A stretch of DNA of 9,912 bases from assembly GCA_945900935.1 (NCBI GenBank), contig CAMDKT010000171.1, forward strand, positions 1 through 9,912, written 5' to 3'. Below are positions 3,463 through 9,912 of this stretch, piece by piece. A model generated the notes under the pieces. The model saw only the letters and a list, made by a program, of their open reading frames with translations, ran no database searches and was not told where the DNA came from. This DNA comes from Candidatus Sulfopaludibacter sp. SbA3. Lineage in GTDB: Bacteria > Acidobacteriota > Terriglobia > Bryobacterales > Bryobacteraceae. How positions within the stretch are numbered: position 1 is the stretch's first letter; every line of letters starts with the position of its first letter. The position numbers and the translations under genes are program-made.

Positions 3463-6075
3463 ATGAATGCGGAGCGGGACCGTGTAGTGCAAGCGGATCG
3501 ACAAGAGGAACATTGGCGCCGTTGGGGGACCTATGTCTCCGACCGGGCGTGGGGCACGGTGCGCGAAGACTATTCGCCGAACGGGACGGCTTGGGACTAT
3601 TTTCCCTTTGAACATGCCCATTTACGGGCTTTTCGGTGGAGCGAGGATGCGCTCTTCGGCTGGTGCGACAATCATCAGCGAATTTGTTTTGGGCTTGCGC
3701 TTTGGAATGGCAAGGACTCGATTCTGAAGGAACGCCTTTATGGGTTGAGCGGTCCGCTGGGGAATCATTCGGAAGACGTCAAGGAACTTTATTATTATCT
3801 GGACGCGACGCCGACGCATTCCTATTGCAAGGCGCTGTACAAGTATCCGCAGGCGGCGTTTCCTTATACGCGCCTGGCGGAGGAGAGTCGGCGGCGGTCG
3901 CGGCTTGACCCGGAATTCGAGTTGATGGATACGGGTGTTTTTGATGACGACCGGTATTTTGACGTCACGGTGGAGTACGCGAAAGCGGATGTGAACGATA
4001 CGCGGATCCGGATCACGGCGGTGAACCGGGGACCGGAGGCGGCGACGGTGCGGGTGCTTCCCACGATCTGGTTTCGAAACACGTGGACGTGGGGCCGTTC
4101 GGCTGACGTGCCGCCTTCCCTGGCGGCTGGCGCGGAGGACGTGATCCGCCTGAGCGAGCCGACTCTGGGTGAGTATCATCTGACGTGTCCGGGCGCGGAG
4201 GAACTGCTTTTCACCGAGAACGAGGGGAACAGCCTGCGGTTATGGGGCGTGCCGAATCGGAGTTACAGTAAAGACGCTTTCGGTCAGTTTTTTATAGAGG
4301 GCAATCCCGAAGCGGTGAACTCTCAGCGTACAGGGACGAAGGCGTGCGCGGTTTATACGTGGGAACTGCAGGCTGGCGAGACGCGCAGTATCACGCTGCG
4401 GCTGGCGCCGCAAGGGGCGGCGGGGCAATCGGACGGCGCGGTGTTCGCGTCGCGCATCGCGGAGGCGGATCAGTTCTACGACGCTGTTCCTTCGGTGCCG
4501 CTTTCCGCCGATGGCAACGCGGTTTGCCGGCAGGCGTTCGCGGGCCTGTTGTGGACGAAACAGTATTTTCATTTCGTCGTGGAAGACTGGTTGAACGGGG
4601 ATCCGAACACGCCCGCGCCACCGCCGGGGCGGCGTCATGGGCGCAACTCCGACTGGCCGCATCTCTTCAACGCGGACATCATTTCGATGCCCGACAAATG
4701 GGAGTATCCGTGGTACGCGGCGTGGGATCTGGCGTTCCACATGATCCCTTTGGCGATGATTGACACCGGTTTCGCCAAACGCCAGATGGCGCTGTTTCTG
4801 CGCGAGTGGTACATGCATCCGAACGGGCAGATTCCGGCGTATGAATGGGCGCTGGGCGATGTGAATCCGCCGGTACATGCGTGGGCGTGCTGGCGCATTT
4901 TTCAGATCGACCGGCGGCTGAACGGCCGGGCGGATCATTCGTTTCTGGAAGGGTGTTTTCACAAGCTGCTGATGAACTTTACGTGGTGGGTGAACCGCAA
5001 GGACCAGTTGGGGAACAACATTTTTGAAGGCGGGTTTTTGGGGCTGGATAATATCGGCGTTTTTGACCGCTCGGCGCCGCTGCCGACCGGCGGCGTGATT
5101 GAGCAGTCGGACGGCACCAGTTGGATGGCGATGTATTCGTTGAACATGTTGACGATTGCGCTGGAACTGGCGCAGCACAACCATGTGTACGAAGACATTG
5201 CGAGCAAGTTCTTTGAGCACTTTCTGTATATCGCCAGCGCGGCGAACGGGCGCACGGAGGACTCGCTGTGGGATGAGGAAGACGGATTCTATTACGACCT
5301 TTTGCGGCTGCCGAGCGGGGAGTGGTTCCGGATGAAAGTGCGCTCGATGGTGGGGATCATTCCGCTGTTTGCGATGGAGAATATTGAGCCCAGCGTGATT
5401 GACAAACTCCCCGGGTTCCGGAAGCGGATGCAATGGTTTCTGCGGAACCGGCCGGATTTGTGCGGCAATCTGGCGTCGATGACGGAGCGCGGCGTGGGGG
5501 AGCGCAGGATGCTGTCGCTGGTGGGTCCTCGGCGGCTGCGGAGGATTTTGGAAAAGGTTCTTAGCGAGGATGAATTTCTGTCGCCGTATGGGATTCGCGC
5601 GTTGTCGCGGCATCATTTGGAGAATCCGTATTCGCTGAACGTGGGCGAGGCGTCGTATGAAGTGCGGTACGAGCCGGCGGAATCGAGCACGGGACTTTTC
5701 GGCGGGAACTCGAATTGGCGGGGGCCGGTTTGGTTTCCGGTGAACTACCTGCTGATTGAATCTTTGCAGCGGTTTCATCATTACTTGGGAGAGGATTTTA
5801 CGGTGGAATTTCCGACGGGCAGCGGCAACAAGTTGAACCTGTCGCAAGTGGCGGCGGCGCTGTCGCAACGGTTGTCGGCGCTGTTTTTGCGGGGGGCGGA
5901 TGGCCGCAGGCCGTCGTTCGGGCCCGACCCCAAATTCCACGACGATCCGCACTTCCGGGACCACTTGTTGTTCTACGAATACTTCCATGGGGACACTGGG
6001 GCGGGTTTGGGGGCGAGCCATCAGACGGGATGGACGGCGTTGATTGCGAAGCTGTTGACACAGAATGGAGAGTGA
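3463..6075 (+). CDS. Bacterial glucosidase, GH63-like (alpha,alpha)6-barrel
   Basis: This 870-residue protein is the usual length for the bacterial 'glucosidase' group related to GH63 mannosyl-oligosaccharide glucosidase. It is predicted to hydrolyse terminal glucosyl linkages of oligosaccharides, with inversion. There is no signal peptide, so it is cytoplasmic. The N-terminal beta-rich domain (about 1-300) carries the family landmarks RRWGTYVSDRAWGTVREDYS, DNHQRICFGLALWNGKD, NHSEDVKELYYYLD and PTHSYCKALYKYPQ. The C-terminal helical barrel has YPWYAAWDLAFH, with D422 as likely general acid. Near the end, YEYFHGDTGAGLG places E839 as likely base by analogy with the E-N-Y-N-P-x-T-G motif of GH63. 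The motif GPVWFPVNYLLIESLQR is also present. The ATG at 3463 is preferred over TTG 3457; no clear ribosome site precedes either. It is followed without a gap by the amidohydrolase. The substrate is unknown. Confidence 0.93.
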   Translation: MNAERDRVVQADRQEEHWRRWGTYVSDRAWGTVREDYSPNGTAWDYFPFEHAHLRAFRWSEDALFGWCDNHQRICFGLALWNGKDSILKERLYGLSGPLGNHSEDVKELYYYLDATPTHSYCKALYKYPQAAFPYTRLAEESRRRSRLDPEFELMDTGVFDDDRYFDVTVEYAKADVNDTRIRITAVNRGPEAATVRVLPTIWFRNTWTWGRSADVPPSLAAGAEDVIRLSEPTLGEYHLTCPGAEELLFTENEGNSLRLWGVPNRSYSKDAFGQFFIEGNPEAVNSQRTGTKACAVYTWELQAGETRSITLRLAPQGAAGQSDGAVFASRIAEADQFYDAVPSVPLSADGNAVCRQAFAGLLWTKQYFHFVVEDWLNGDPNTPAPPPGRRHGRNSDWPHLFNADIISMPDKWEYPWYAAWDLAFHMIPLAMIDTGFAKRQMALFLREWYMHPNGQIPAYEWALGDVNPPVHAWACWRIFQIDRRLNGRADHSFLEGCFHKLLMNFTWWVNRKDQLGNNIFEGGFLGLDNIGVFDRSAPLPTGGVIEQSDGTSWMAMYSLNMLTIALELAQHNHVYEDIASKFFEHFLYIASAANGRTEDSLWDEEDGFYYDLLRLPSGEWFRMKVRSMVGIIPLFAMENIEPSVIDKLPGFRKRMQWFLRNRPDLCGNLASMTERGVGERRMLSLVGPRRLRRILEKVLSEDEFLSPYGIRALSRHHLENPYSLNVGEASYEVRYEPAESSTGLFGGNSNWRGPVWFPVNYLLIESLQRFHHYLGEDFTVEFPTGSGNKLNLSQVAAALSQRLSALFLRGADGRRPSFGPDPKFHDDPHFRDHLLFYEYFHGDTGAGLGASHQTGWTALIAKLLTQNGE

Positions 6076-7496
6076 TGGGATTTCTTTTTCTACTGGCCTG
6101 TTGCGGCGTCCTGACGGCGCAACCGGGCCACGGCGTCCGTCCGGAGCGATTGGTGATCCGCGGCGCCACGGTGGTGGAGGGGAATGGAACGCCGGCGGCC
6201 GGGCCGCTGGATATCGCGGTTGAGAACGGCGTTATCGTCACCGTGGGCCGCGTGGCGAAGCAGGCGGGCGATGTGGAAATTGACGGCAAGGGGAAATATG
6301 TCCTGCCGGGCCTGATTAACATGCACGGCCATTTGCACAACGAGCGCGGGGGCGTGCCGATGGACTACAACTACGTGCTGAAGCTGTGGCTGGCCTGCGG
6401 CATTACCACGGTACGCGATGTGGGGAGTCCGTTGACGCAGGCGTTGACCGTGCGGGCGAAGGGCGAGACGGGCGAGATTGCCGCGCCTCGGCTGTTCATT
6501 TATCCGATGCTGGGGCGTGTGCGCGATCCGGGCGCGGCGCGCCGGCGCGTGCAGGAGATCAAGAAAGCCGGAGCGGATGGCTTGAAGATTGTGGGGACTT
6601 GGCGCGACACCATGGACGCGGCGCTGGCGGAGGCGCATTTGTTGGGGCTGCCTGTGGCGCATCACATTGGCGTGGAGGAGACGCGGGCCGAGGACGCCAT
6701 TCGCAACCGCGTGGCGTCGATTGAGCACTGGTACGGAATACCGGACGCGGCGATCCCGGGCGGCGTGCAGACTTTTCCTTCGACGTACAACTATTTGAAC
6801 GAGGCGGACCGGTTTCGTTATGCGGGCCGGCTGTGGCGCGAAGCGGATTGGGACCGGCTGATGAAGCTGTTTGATTCCATGATTGCGAATAACGTCGCGT
6901 GGGATCCAACGCTGGAAATTTACGAGGCCAGCCGCGATTTGCAGCGGGCGCAGACGCAGCCGTGGTTTCGGGATTATCTGCATCCGGTGTTGGAGGATTT
7001 CTTTCGGCCGAACCTGGAGAATCATGGTTCGTATTTCCTGAACTGGTCGACGACGGATGAGGCGTTCTGGAAGGAAAACTTTCAGATCTGGATGCGGGCG
7101 GTGCGGGAGTTTGCGCGCCGCGGCGGCTTGGTGAGCATCGGCGAGGACGCGGGGTACATCTATCAGATGTATGGTTTCGGCATGATTCGGAATCTGGAAT
7201 TGCATCAGGAGGCGGGGTTTCATCCGCTGCAAATTGTGCAGCAGGCAACTTTGAACGGGGCGCGCGTGTTGGGGCAGGAAGGGAAGCTGGGAAGGGTTCG
7301 CGCGGGGTGGGCTGCGGATCTGCTGGTCGTTGACGGGAATCCATTGGAAGACTTCAAATTGCTGTATCCGGCGGCGGCGAATGCGGGCGTAAAGCCGGGT
7401 CTGGTTTGGACCATCAAGGGCGGGATTCCGTATTCGCCGCCGCAATTGATGCGGGAAGTGAAGGCGATGGTGGAGAAGGCTCGGCTGGTGAAGTGA
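6075..7496 (+). CDS. Secreted metal-dependent amidohydrolase (imidazolonepropionase-like)
   Basis: This 473-residue member of the amidohydrolase superfamily resembles the imidazolonepropionase/prolidase-like group. A signal peptide (about 1-15, cleavage near LTA/Q) sends it to the periplasm or outside. Visible active-site candidates are H84-x-H86 in NMHGHLH after strand one, K171 in GLKIVG, H196 or H197 in VAHHIG, H218 in SIEHWYG and D358 in SIGEDAG. This is the full set for a binuclear metal site. The composite beta-sandwich strands flank the barrel (LVIRGATVVEGNG at the N-terminus, GWAADLLVVDGNPLED at the C-terminus). ATG 6075 overlaps the glucosidase stop by one base (TGATG). GGAG at 6067-6070 is the ribosome site, so translation is probably coupled. 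Longer starts would lie within the glucosidase and lose the signal peptide. Hydrolysis of an amide or cyclic amide is expected; the substrate is not predictable. Confidence 0.92.
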   Translation: MGFLFLLACCGVLTAQPGHGVRPERLVIRGATVVEGNGTPAAGPLDIAVENGVIVTVGRVAKQAGDVEIDGKGKYVLPGLINMHGHLHNERGGVPMDYNYVLKLWLACGITTVRDVGSPLTQALTVRAKGETGEIAAPRLFIYPMLGRVRDPGAARRRVQEIKKAGADGLKIVGTWRDTMDAALAEAHLLGLPVAHHIGVEETRAEDAIRNRVASIEHWYGIPDAAIPGGVQTFPSTYNYLNEADRFRYAGRLWREADWDRLMKLFDSMIANNVAWDPTLEIYEASRDLQRAQTQPWFRDYLHPVLEDFFRPNLENHGSYFLNWSTTDEAFWKENFQIWMRAVREFARRGGLVSIGEDAGYIYQMYGFGMIRNLELHQEAGFHPLQIVQQATLNGARVLGQEGKLGRVRAGWAADLLVVDGNPLEDFKLLYPAAANAGVKPGLVWTIKGGIPYSPPQLMREVKAMVEKARLVK

Positions 7497-7504
7497 GGCG
7501 GGTA

Positions 7505-7533
7505 TTGCGCGGCGTGATGAAGCGAATTACGAT
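7505..7533 (+). promoter_or_regulatory. Possible promoter for a leaderless antitoxin mRNA
   Basis: TTGCGC (7505-7510), a 17-nt spacer and TACGAT (7528-7533, 4 of 6) precede ATG 7540. Transcription would begin at or next to the A of the start codon. This fits the absence of any Shine-Dalgarno there. The -35 is only 3 of 6. Confidence 0.3.
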
Positions 7534-7539
7534 CAGCTT

Positions 7540-7782
7540 ATGCCCACGATTTCATTCAAGTTGCCCGACGACCTTTTGACCCGGCTAACCGAACAAGCCA
7601 AGGCCAGACGCGTGACGAAATCGTGGCTCATACGGGAAGGCCTGGTAAGGATGCTTTCGGAGCAAACGTCAGACCGGACGCCATCTTGTTATGACCTTGC
7701 AAGCGACCTCGCGGGCGCGATTCAGGGGCTGCCCGAAGACCTGGCGATCAATCCGAAGTATATGGAAGGGTTTGGATGTTGA
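7540..7782 (+). CDS. Orphan ribbon-helix-helix (CopG/VapB-like) antitoxin
   Basis: The 80-residue protein begins with an RHH DNA-binding unit: strand TISFKLPDDLLTRL, then helices with EQAKARRVTKSWLIREGLVRML (about 18-39). The C-terminal tail YDLASDLAGAIQGLPEDL and NPKYMEGFG is the typical toxin-binding tail of antitoxins that precede PIN-domain (VapC-like) ribonucleases. No PIN gene follows: the next 270 nt show no D-x-x acidic PIN motif in any frame. The antitoxin therefore seems to have lost its toxin, or survives as a regulator or anti-addiction gene. It lies 43 nt after the amidohydrolase stop. No ribosome site is seen before the ATG, and a leaderless start is possible. It interrupts an otherwise enzyme-coding strand, suggesting insertion of a mobile cassette. 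Confidence 0.82.
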   Translation: MPTISFKLPDDLLTRLTEQAKARRVTKSWLIREGLVRMLSEQTSDRTPSCYDLASDLAGAIQGLPEDLAINPKYMEGFGC

Positions 7783-7836
7783 GCAGGAACGGGCCCGGAT
7801 TGCTCGAAGCTGTTTCAAACGCCGGACGCGGGCCTT

Positions 7837-8049
7837 TTGTTCGCATTACCGGAGAGGGGCGTTATTCGCGTCGCGCTCCAGATACAGGACGAACTGGCGG
7901 ACCCGCGGGCGCTGATGCATGCATCGGTGTCGCAATTGGCCGATGTCGCTGGCGGCTGTGTGTTTGGTCCCTTCCCAAGCCGGGCGGAGTTGTCAGTATC
8001 GGAGCGGACGCCTGACACGTCTATTCTTGTGAAGAAGGGCGTCGGTTAG
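7837..8049 (+). CDS. Unrecognised short frame between antitoxin and alcohol dehydrogenase
   Basis: The frame is the same as that of the antitoxin and stays open from just after its TGA (7782) to a TAG at 8047-8049, 7 nt before the dehydrogenase ATG. The first usable start is TTG 7837, giving 70 residues, with a weak purine-rich stretch but no clear ribosome site. The composition is protein-like with GC-rich third positions (VIRVALQIQDELADPRAL, ADVAGGCVFGPFPSRAEL). I do not recognise a family. It may be the C-terminal piece of a gene truncated when the antitoxin cassette arrived. A competing frame starting at ATG 7776 (79 residues) is Arg/Gly-rich and less convincing. Confidence 0.3.
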   Translation: MFALPERGVIRVALQIQDELADPRALMHASVSQLADVAGGCVFGPFPSRAELSVSERTPDTSILVKKGVG

Positions 8050-8056
8050 AATTAGA

Positions 8057-9151
8057 ATGATACCGTTTGAACATTTTTCGAAGACGCGGCTTGTTTTCGG
8101 GGCCGGCTGTTTGCATCAGGCGGGGCGTTTTGCGCGGGAACTGGGATTTCGGCGGACGCTGATTGTCGCCGATAACGGCATGGTGAAGGCGGGGCATGTG
8201 ACGACGGTCTTGTCGGCGCTGGCGGGTGAGGGAATCGAATCCTCGCCGTGGTCGAATTTCGACGCCAACCCCGATTCGCGCATGGTTGAACACGGGCGCG
8301 ACTTCGCGGCGAAGCTGAATGTCGATTCGATTATCGGCCTGGGCGGCGGATCGTCGATGGATTGCGCGAAGGCGATCAACATCGTTCTCACCAATGGCGG
8401 GGCGATTCAGGACTACTGGGGGCATGGGAAAGTGCCGCTGCCGATGCTGCCGATGATCGGCATTCCGGCGACGACGGGGACGGGGAGCGAGGCGCAAAGC
8501 TATGCGTTGATCTCCGACGCCGAGACGCATGTGAAGATGGCGATTGGGGACGACAAGGCGGCGTTCGCGGTGGCTATTTTGGATCCGGAGGTTGCGTCGA
8601 CGCAGCCATTTTCCGTTCGCGCGGCGGCTGGATATGACGCCATTTCCCATGCCGTTGAGACGTTTGTGACAACGAAGCGCAACGCGATTTCGATGTGCTA
8701 TTCAAGGGAAGCGTGGCGGCTGATGCATGGGTCGTTTGAACGGTTGCTGGATGATTCCGGGGACGTTGGCGCGGTGGCGGACATGCAGATGGGCGCGTGG
8801 TTGGCGGGCTCGGCGATTGAAGCGTCGATGCTGGGGGCGACTCATGCGCTGGCGAATCCGCTAACGGCGCTGTATGGCATTCCGCACGGGCAGGCGATTG
8901 CCGTGATGCTGCCGCATGTCGTGCGGTGGAACGGGCAGCCGGAGTATTCGGAGCTGCATAGCGACCTGCCTGGACGGCTGCGGGAGTTGGGCGCGGCGGC
9001 TGGGTTGAAGGATTCTCTGTCAAGTTTGGGGGTGGACGCGGAGCGATTGGGTGAATTGGGCTTCGCGGCTGCGCAACAATGGACAGGAAGGTTTAATCCG
9101 CGGCCGTTCGACTCCGCCGCGGCACTGGAGTTGTATCGATGCGCTTTTTAA
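8057..9151 (+). CDS. Iron-containing (group III) alcohol dehydrogenase
   Basis: The 364-residue protein spans the full Fe-ADH fold, slightly shorter than the usual 380 or so. The N-terminal nucleotide-binding domain has GLGGGSSMDCAKAI (about 94-107; the family's GGGSxxD loop) and IPATTGTGSEA (about 136-146). The C-terminal helical domain supplies a complete metal set: D194 and H198 in AGYDAISHAVE, H263 in GATHALANPL and H277 in GIPHGQAIAVMLPHV. It is expected to oxidise or reduce a small alcohol or aldehyde with NAD(P)H in the cytoplasm using Fe2+ or another divalent ion. The acidic residue in SNFDANPD follows the second strand, as in NAD-preferring relatives. The ribosome site before ATG 8057 is weak. 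The 3' end overlaps the propeller gene by 13 nt, so the two are likely co-translated. The substrate is unknown. Confidence 0.93.
   Translation: MIPFEHFSKTRLVFGAGCLHQAGRFARELGFRRTLIVADNGMVKAGHVTTVLSALAGEGIESSPWSNFDANPDSRMVEHGRDFAAKLNVDSIIGLGGGSSMDCAKAINIVLTNGGAIQDYWGHGKVPLPMLPMIGIPATTGTGSEAQSYALISDAETHVKMAIGDDKAAFAVAILDPEVASTQPFSVRAAAGYDAISHAVETFVTTKRNAISMCYSREAWRLMHGSFERLLDDSGDVGAVADMQMGAWLAGSAIEASMLGATHALANPLTALYGIPHGQAIAVMLPHVVRWNGQPEYSELHSDLPGRLRELGAAAGLKDSLSSLGVDAERLGELGFAAAQQWTGRFNPRPFDSAAALELYRCAF
9127..9130 (+). promoter_or_regulatory. Ribosome binding site of the PQQ-propeller gene inside the dehydrogenase gene
   Basis: GGAG lies 8 nt upstream of ATG 9139, within the last codons of the dehydrogenase. 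It favours ATG 9139 over the in-frame ATG 9151 that would overlap the stop as TAATG. Confidence 0.6.
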
Positions 9152-9912
9152 TGCTCGTTGTTTTGTTCACTGTTTCGGCATTCGCGGAGTGGCCGCAGTT
9201 CCGCGGCAATCCGTCGCTGACGGGAATCGCCACCGGGACGCTGCCGCCGGAAAACCTGAAATTGCTGTGGACGTGGGAGGGCGGGGAGTCATTTGAATCT
9301 TCGCCGGTGATCGCCGGCGGCGTGGCCTATATAGGCGCTGGAAATGGGGATTTAGTCGCTATCGATTTGGCTACAGGCAAGACGAAGTGGAAGTACAAGA
9401 CCGGCGCGGAGCTTGGGGAATCGACTCCGGCGGTGGGGAGCGGGGCGGTGTTTATCGGCGATCTGCGGGGCGGGTTCCACGCGGTGGACGCGGCGACAGG
9501 GAAGGCGTTGTGGACGTTTAAGACGCTGTCGGAAATAAAGTCTTCGCCGGTGGTGGCCGGCGACCGGGTGCTGGTGGGTTCCTACGACCAGAATTTATAT
9601 GCGATTGAGATCAAGACGGGAAAGCAGTTGTGGAAGTTTGAGACGTCGGGGCCGGTTCACGGGACTCCGGGGATCGCCAATGGCGTGGCGTTTGTGACCG
9701 GCTGCGACGAACACTTTCGGGCGATTCGGATTAGCGATGGCAAGGAAATGTTTCAGGTTTCAAGCGGTGCCTATACGGGCGCGTCACCGTTGCTGGTTGG
9801 GAGTATGGCCTATTTCGGCACGTTCGGAAATGAAGTGTTCGGCGTGGATATGGCGGCGAAAAAGATCATCTGGAAGTATGAACATCCGGTGAGGAAATTT
9901 CCGTTTTACTCG
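9139..9912 (+). CDS. Secreted PQQ-like beta-propeller protein, 3' end outside the window
   Basis: The visible 258 residues start with a signal peptide (MRFLMLVVLFTVSAFA, cleavage before EW) and the WPQFRGNPSLTG opening typical of PQQ-binding-like (PQQ_2 / BamB-like) propellers. Blade motifs of the form A-x-D-x-x-T-G-K-x-x-W recur with near-constant 40-41 residue spacing. They begin at about residues 74 (AIDLATGKTKW), 115 (AVDAATGKALW), 155 (AIEIKTGKQLW), 195 (AIRISDGKEMF) and 235 (GVDMAAKKIIW). At least five blades are present, and more should follow beyond 9912. Such proteins act as periplasmic or outer-membrane scaffolds, or as quinoprotein-type dehydrogenases; nothing here shows a bound cofactor. 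The 13-nt overlap with the alcohol dehydrogenase gene suggests coupling. Confidence 0.9.
   Translation, partial: MRFLMLVVLFTVSAFAEWPQFRGNPSLTGIATGTLPPENLKLLWTWEGGESFESSPVIAGGVAYIGAGNGDLVAIDLATGKTKWKYKTGAELGESTPAVGSGAVFIGDLRGGFHAVDAATGKALWTFKTLSEIKSSPVVAGDRVLVGSYDQNLYAIEIKTGKQLWKFETSGPVHGTPGIANGVAFVTGCDEHFRAIRISDGKEMFQVSSGAYTGASPLLVGSMAYFGTFGNEVFGVDMAAKKIIWKYEHPVRKFPFYS

Noticed and set aside
3259..3621. Minus-strand frame of 120 codons overlapping the glucosidase start
   Set aside because: Its first half is antisense to the well-conserved glucosidase N-terminus. The second half has a few protein-like words but no start signal or family.
4240..6021. Long minus-strand open frame (593 codons) opposite the glucosidase gene
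   Set aside because: It is the antisense of a strongly supported gene, is extremely Arg/Pro/His-rich and has no family look. This is typical mirror coding in GC-rich DNA.
6090..7445. Minus-strand open frame (451 codons) opposite the amidohydrolase gene
   Set aside because: Same antisense artefact; the plus strand has all active-site motifs of an amidohydrolase.
7914..7925. 12-bp perfect palindrome GATGCATGCATC
   Set aside because: It lies inside a possible coding frame and has no second copy or promoter next to it; a match of this length is not rare enough to interpret.

Overview
The window looks like chromosomal DNA of an Acidobacteriota bacterium, probably of the Solibacter/Bryobacterales type. 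This is inferred from gene content and style rather than from any marker gene. The pointers are a carboxypeptidase-regulatory-like TonB-receptor N-terminus, a bacterial 'glucosidase' of the GH63-like group, a secreted imidazolonepropionase-like amidohydrolase, a PQQ-propeller protein, many small toxin-antitoxin genes, and GC-rich coding sequence.

The window has two parts. Positions 1 to about 3450 are an accessory, decaying stretch read almost entirely on the minus strand. In order it holds a truncated TonB-receptor N-terminus (77-460), a ParD/ParE pair whose toxin has lost its C-terminus (544-1424, with a good sigma-70 type promoter at 1452-1480), a gene-poor stretch with a hairpin and a frameshifted remnant (1437-1866), a DUF4160-DUF2442 pair (1867-2413), and a two-TM membrane protein whose N-terminus appears to lie in another frame (2490-2993). 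It ends with a non-coding interval containing a 77-nt near-perfect palindrome (3095-3171).

From 3463 onward everything is on the plus strand, tightly packed and mostly intact. It holds a cytoplasmic GH63-like glucosidase (3463-6075), a secreted metal-dependent amidohydrolase overlapping it by one base (6075-7496), an orphan ribbon-helix-helix antitoxin of the type that normally precedes a PIN toxin (7540-7782), an unrecognised short frame (7837-8049), an iron-containing alcohol dehydrogenase (8057-9151), and a secreted PQQ-type beta-propeller protein that overlaps the dehydrogenase by 13 nt and runs off the window (9139-9912). The overlaps suggest two translationally coupled pairs: glucosidase with amidohydrolase, and dehydrogenase with propeller. 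I see no common pathway that unites all of them.

No RNA gene, CRISPR array, intact transposase, integrase or phage structural gene is visible. I do not see a convincing complete new system. The best leads are the 77-nt palindrome built of about 10-bp units, the DUF4160-DUF2442 pair next to other toxin-antitoxin debris, and the suspected frameshift in the membrane protein.
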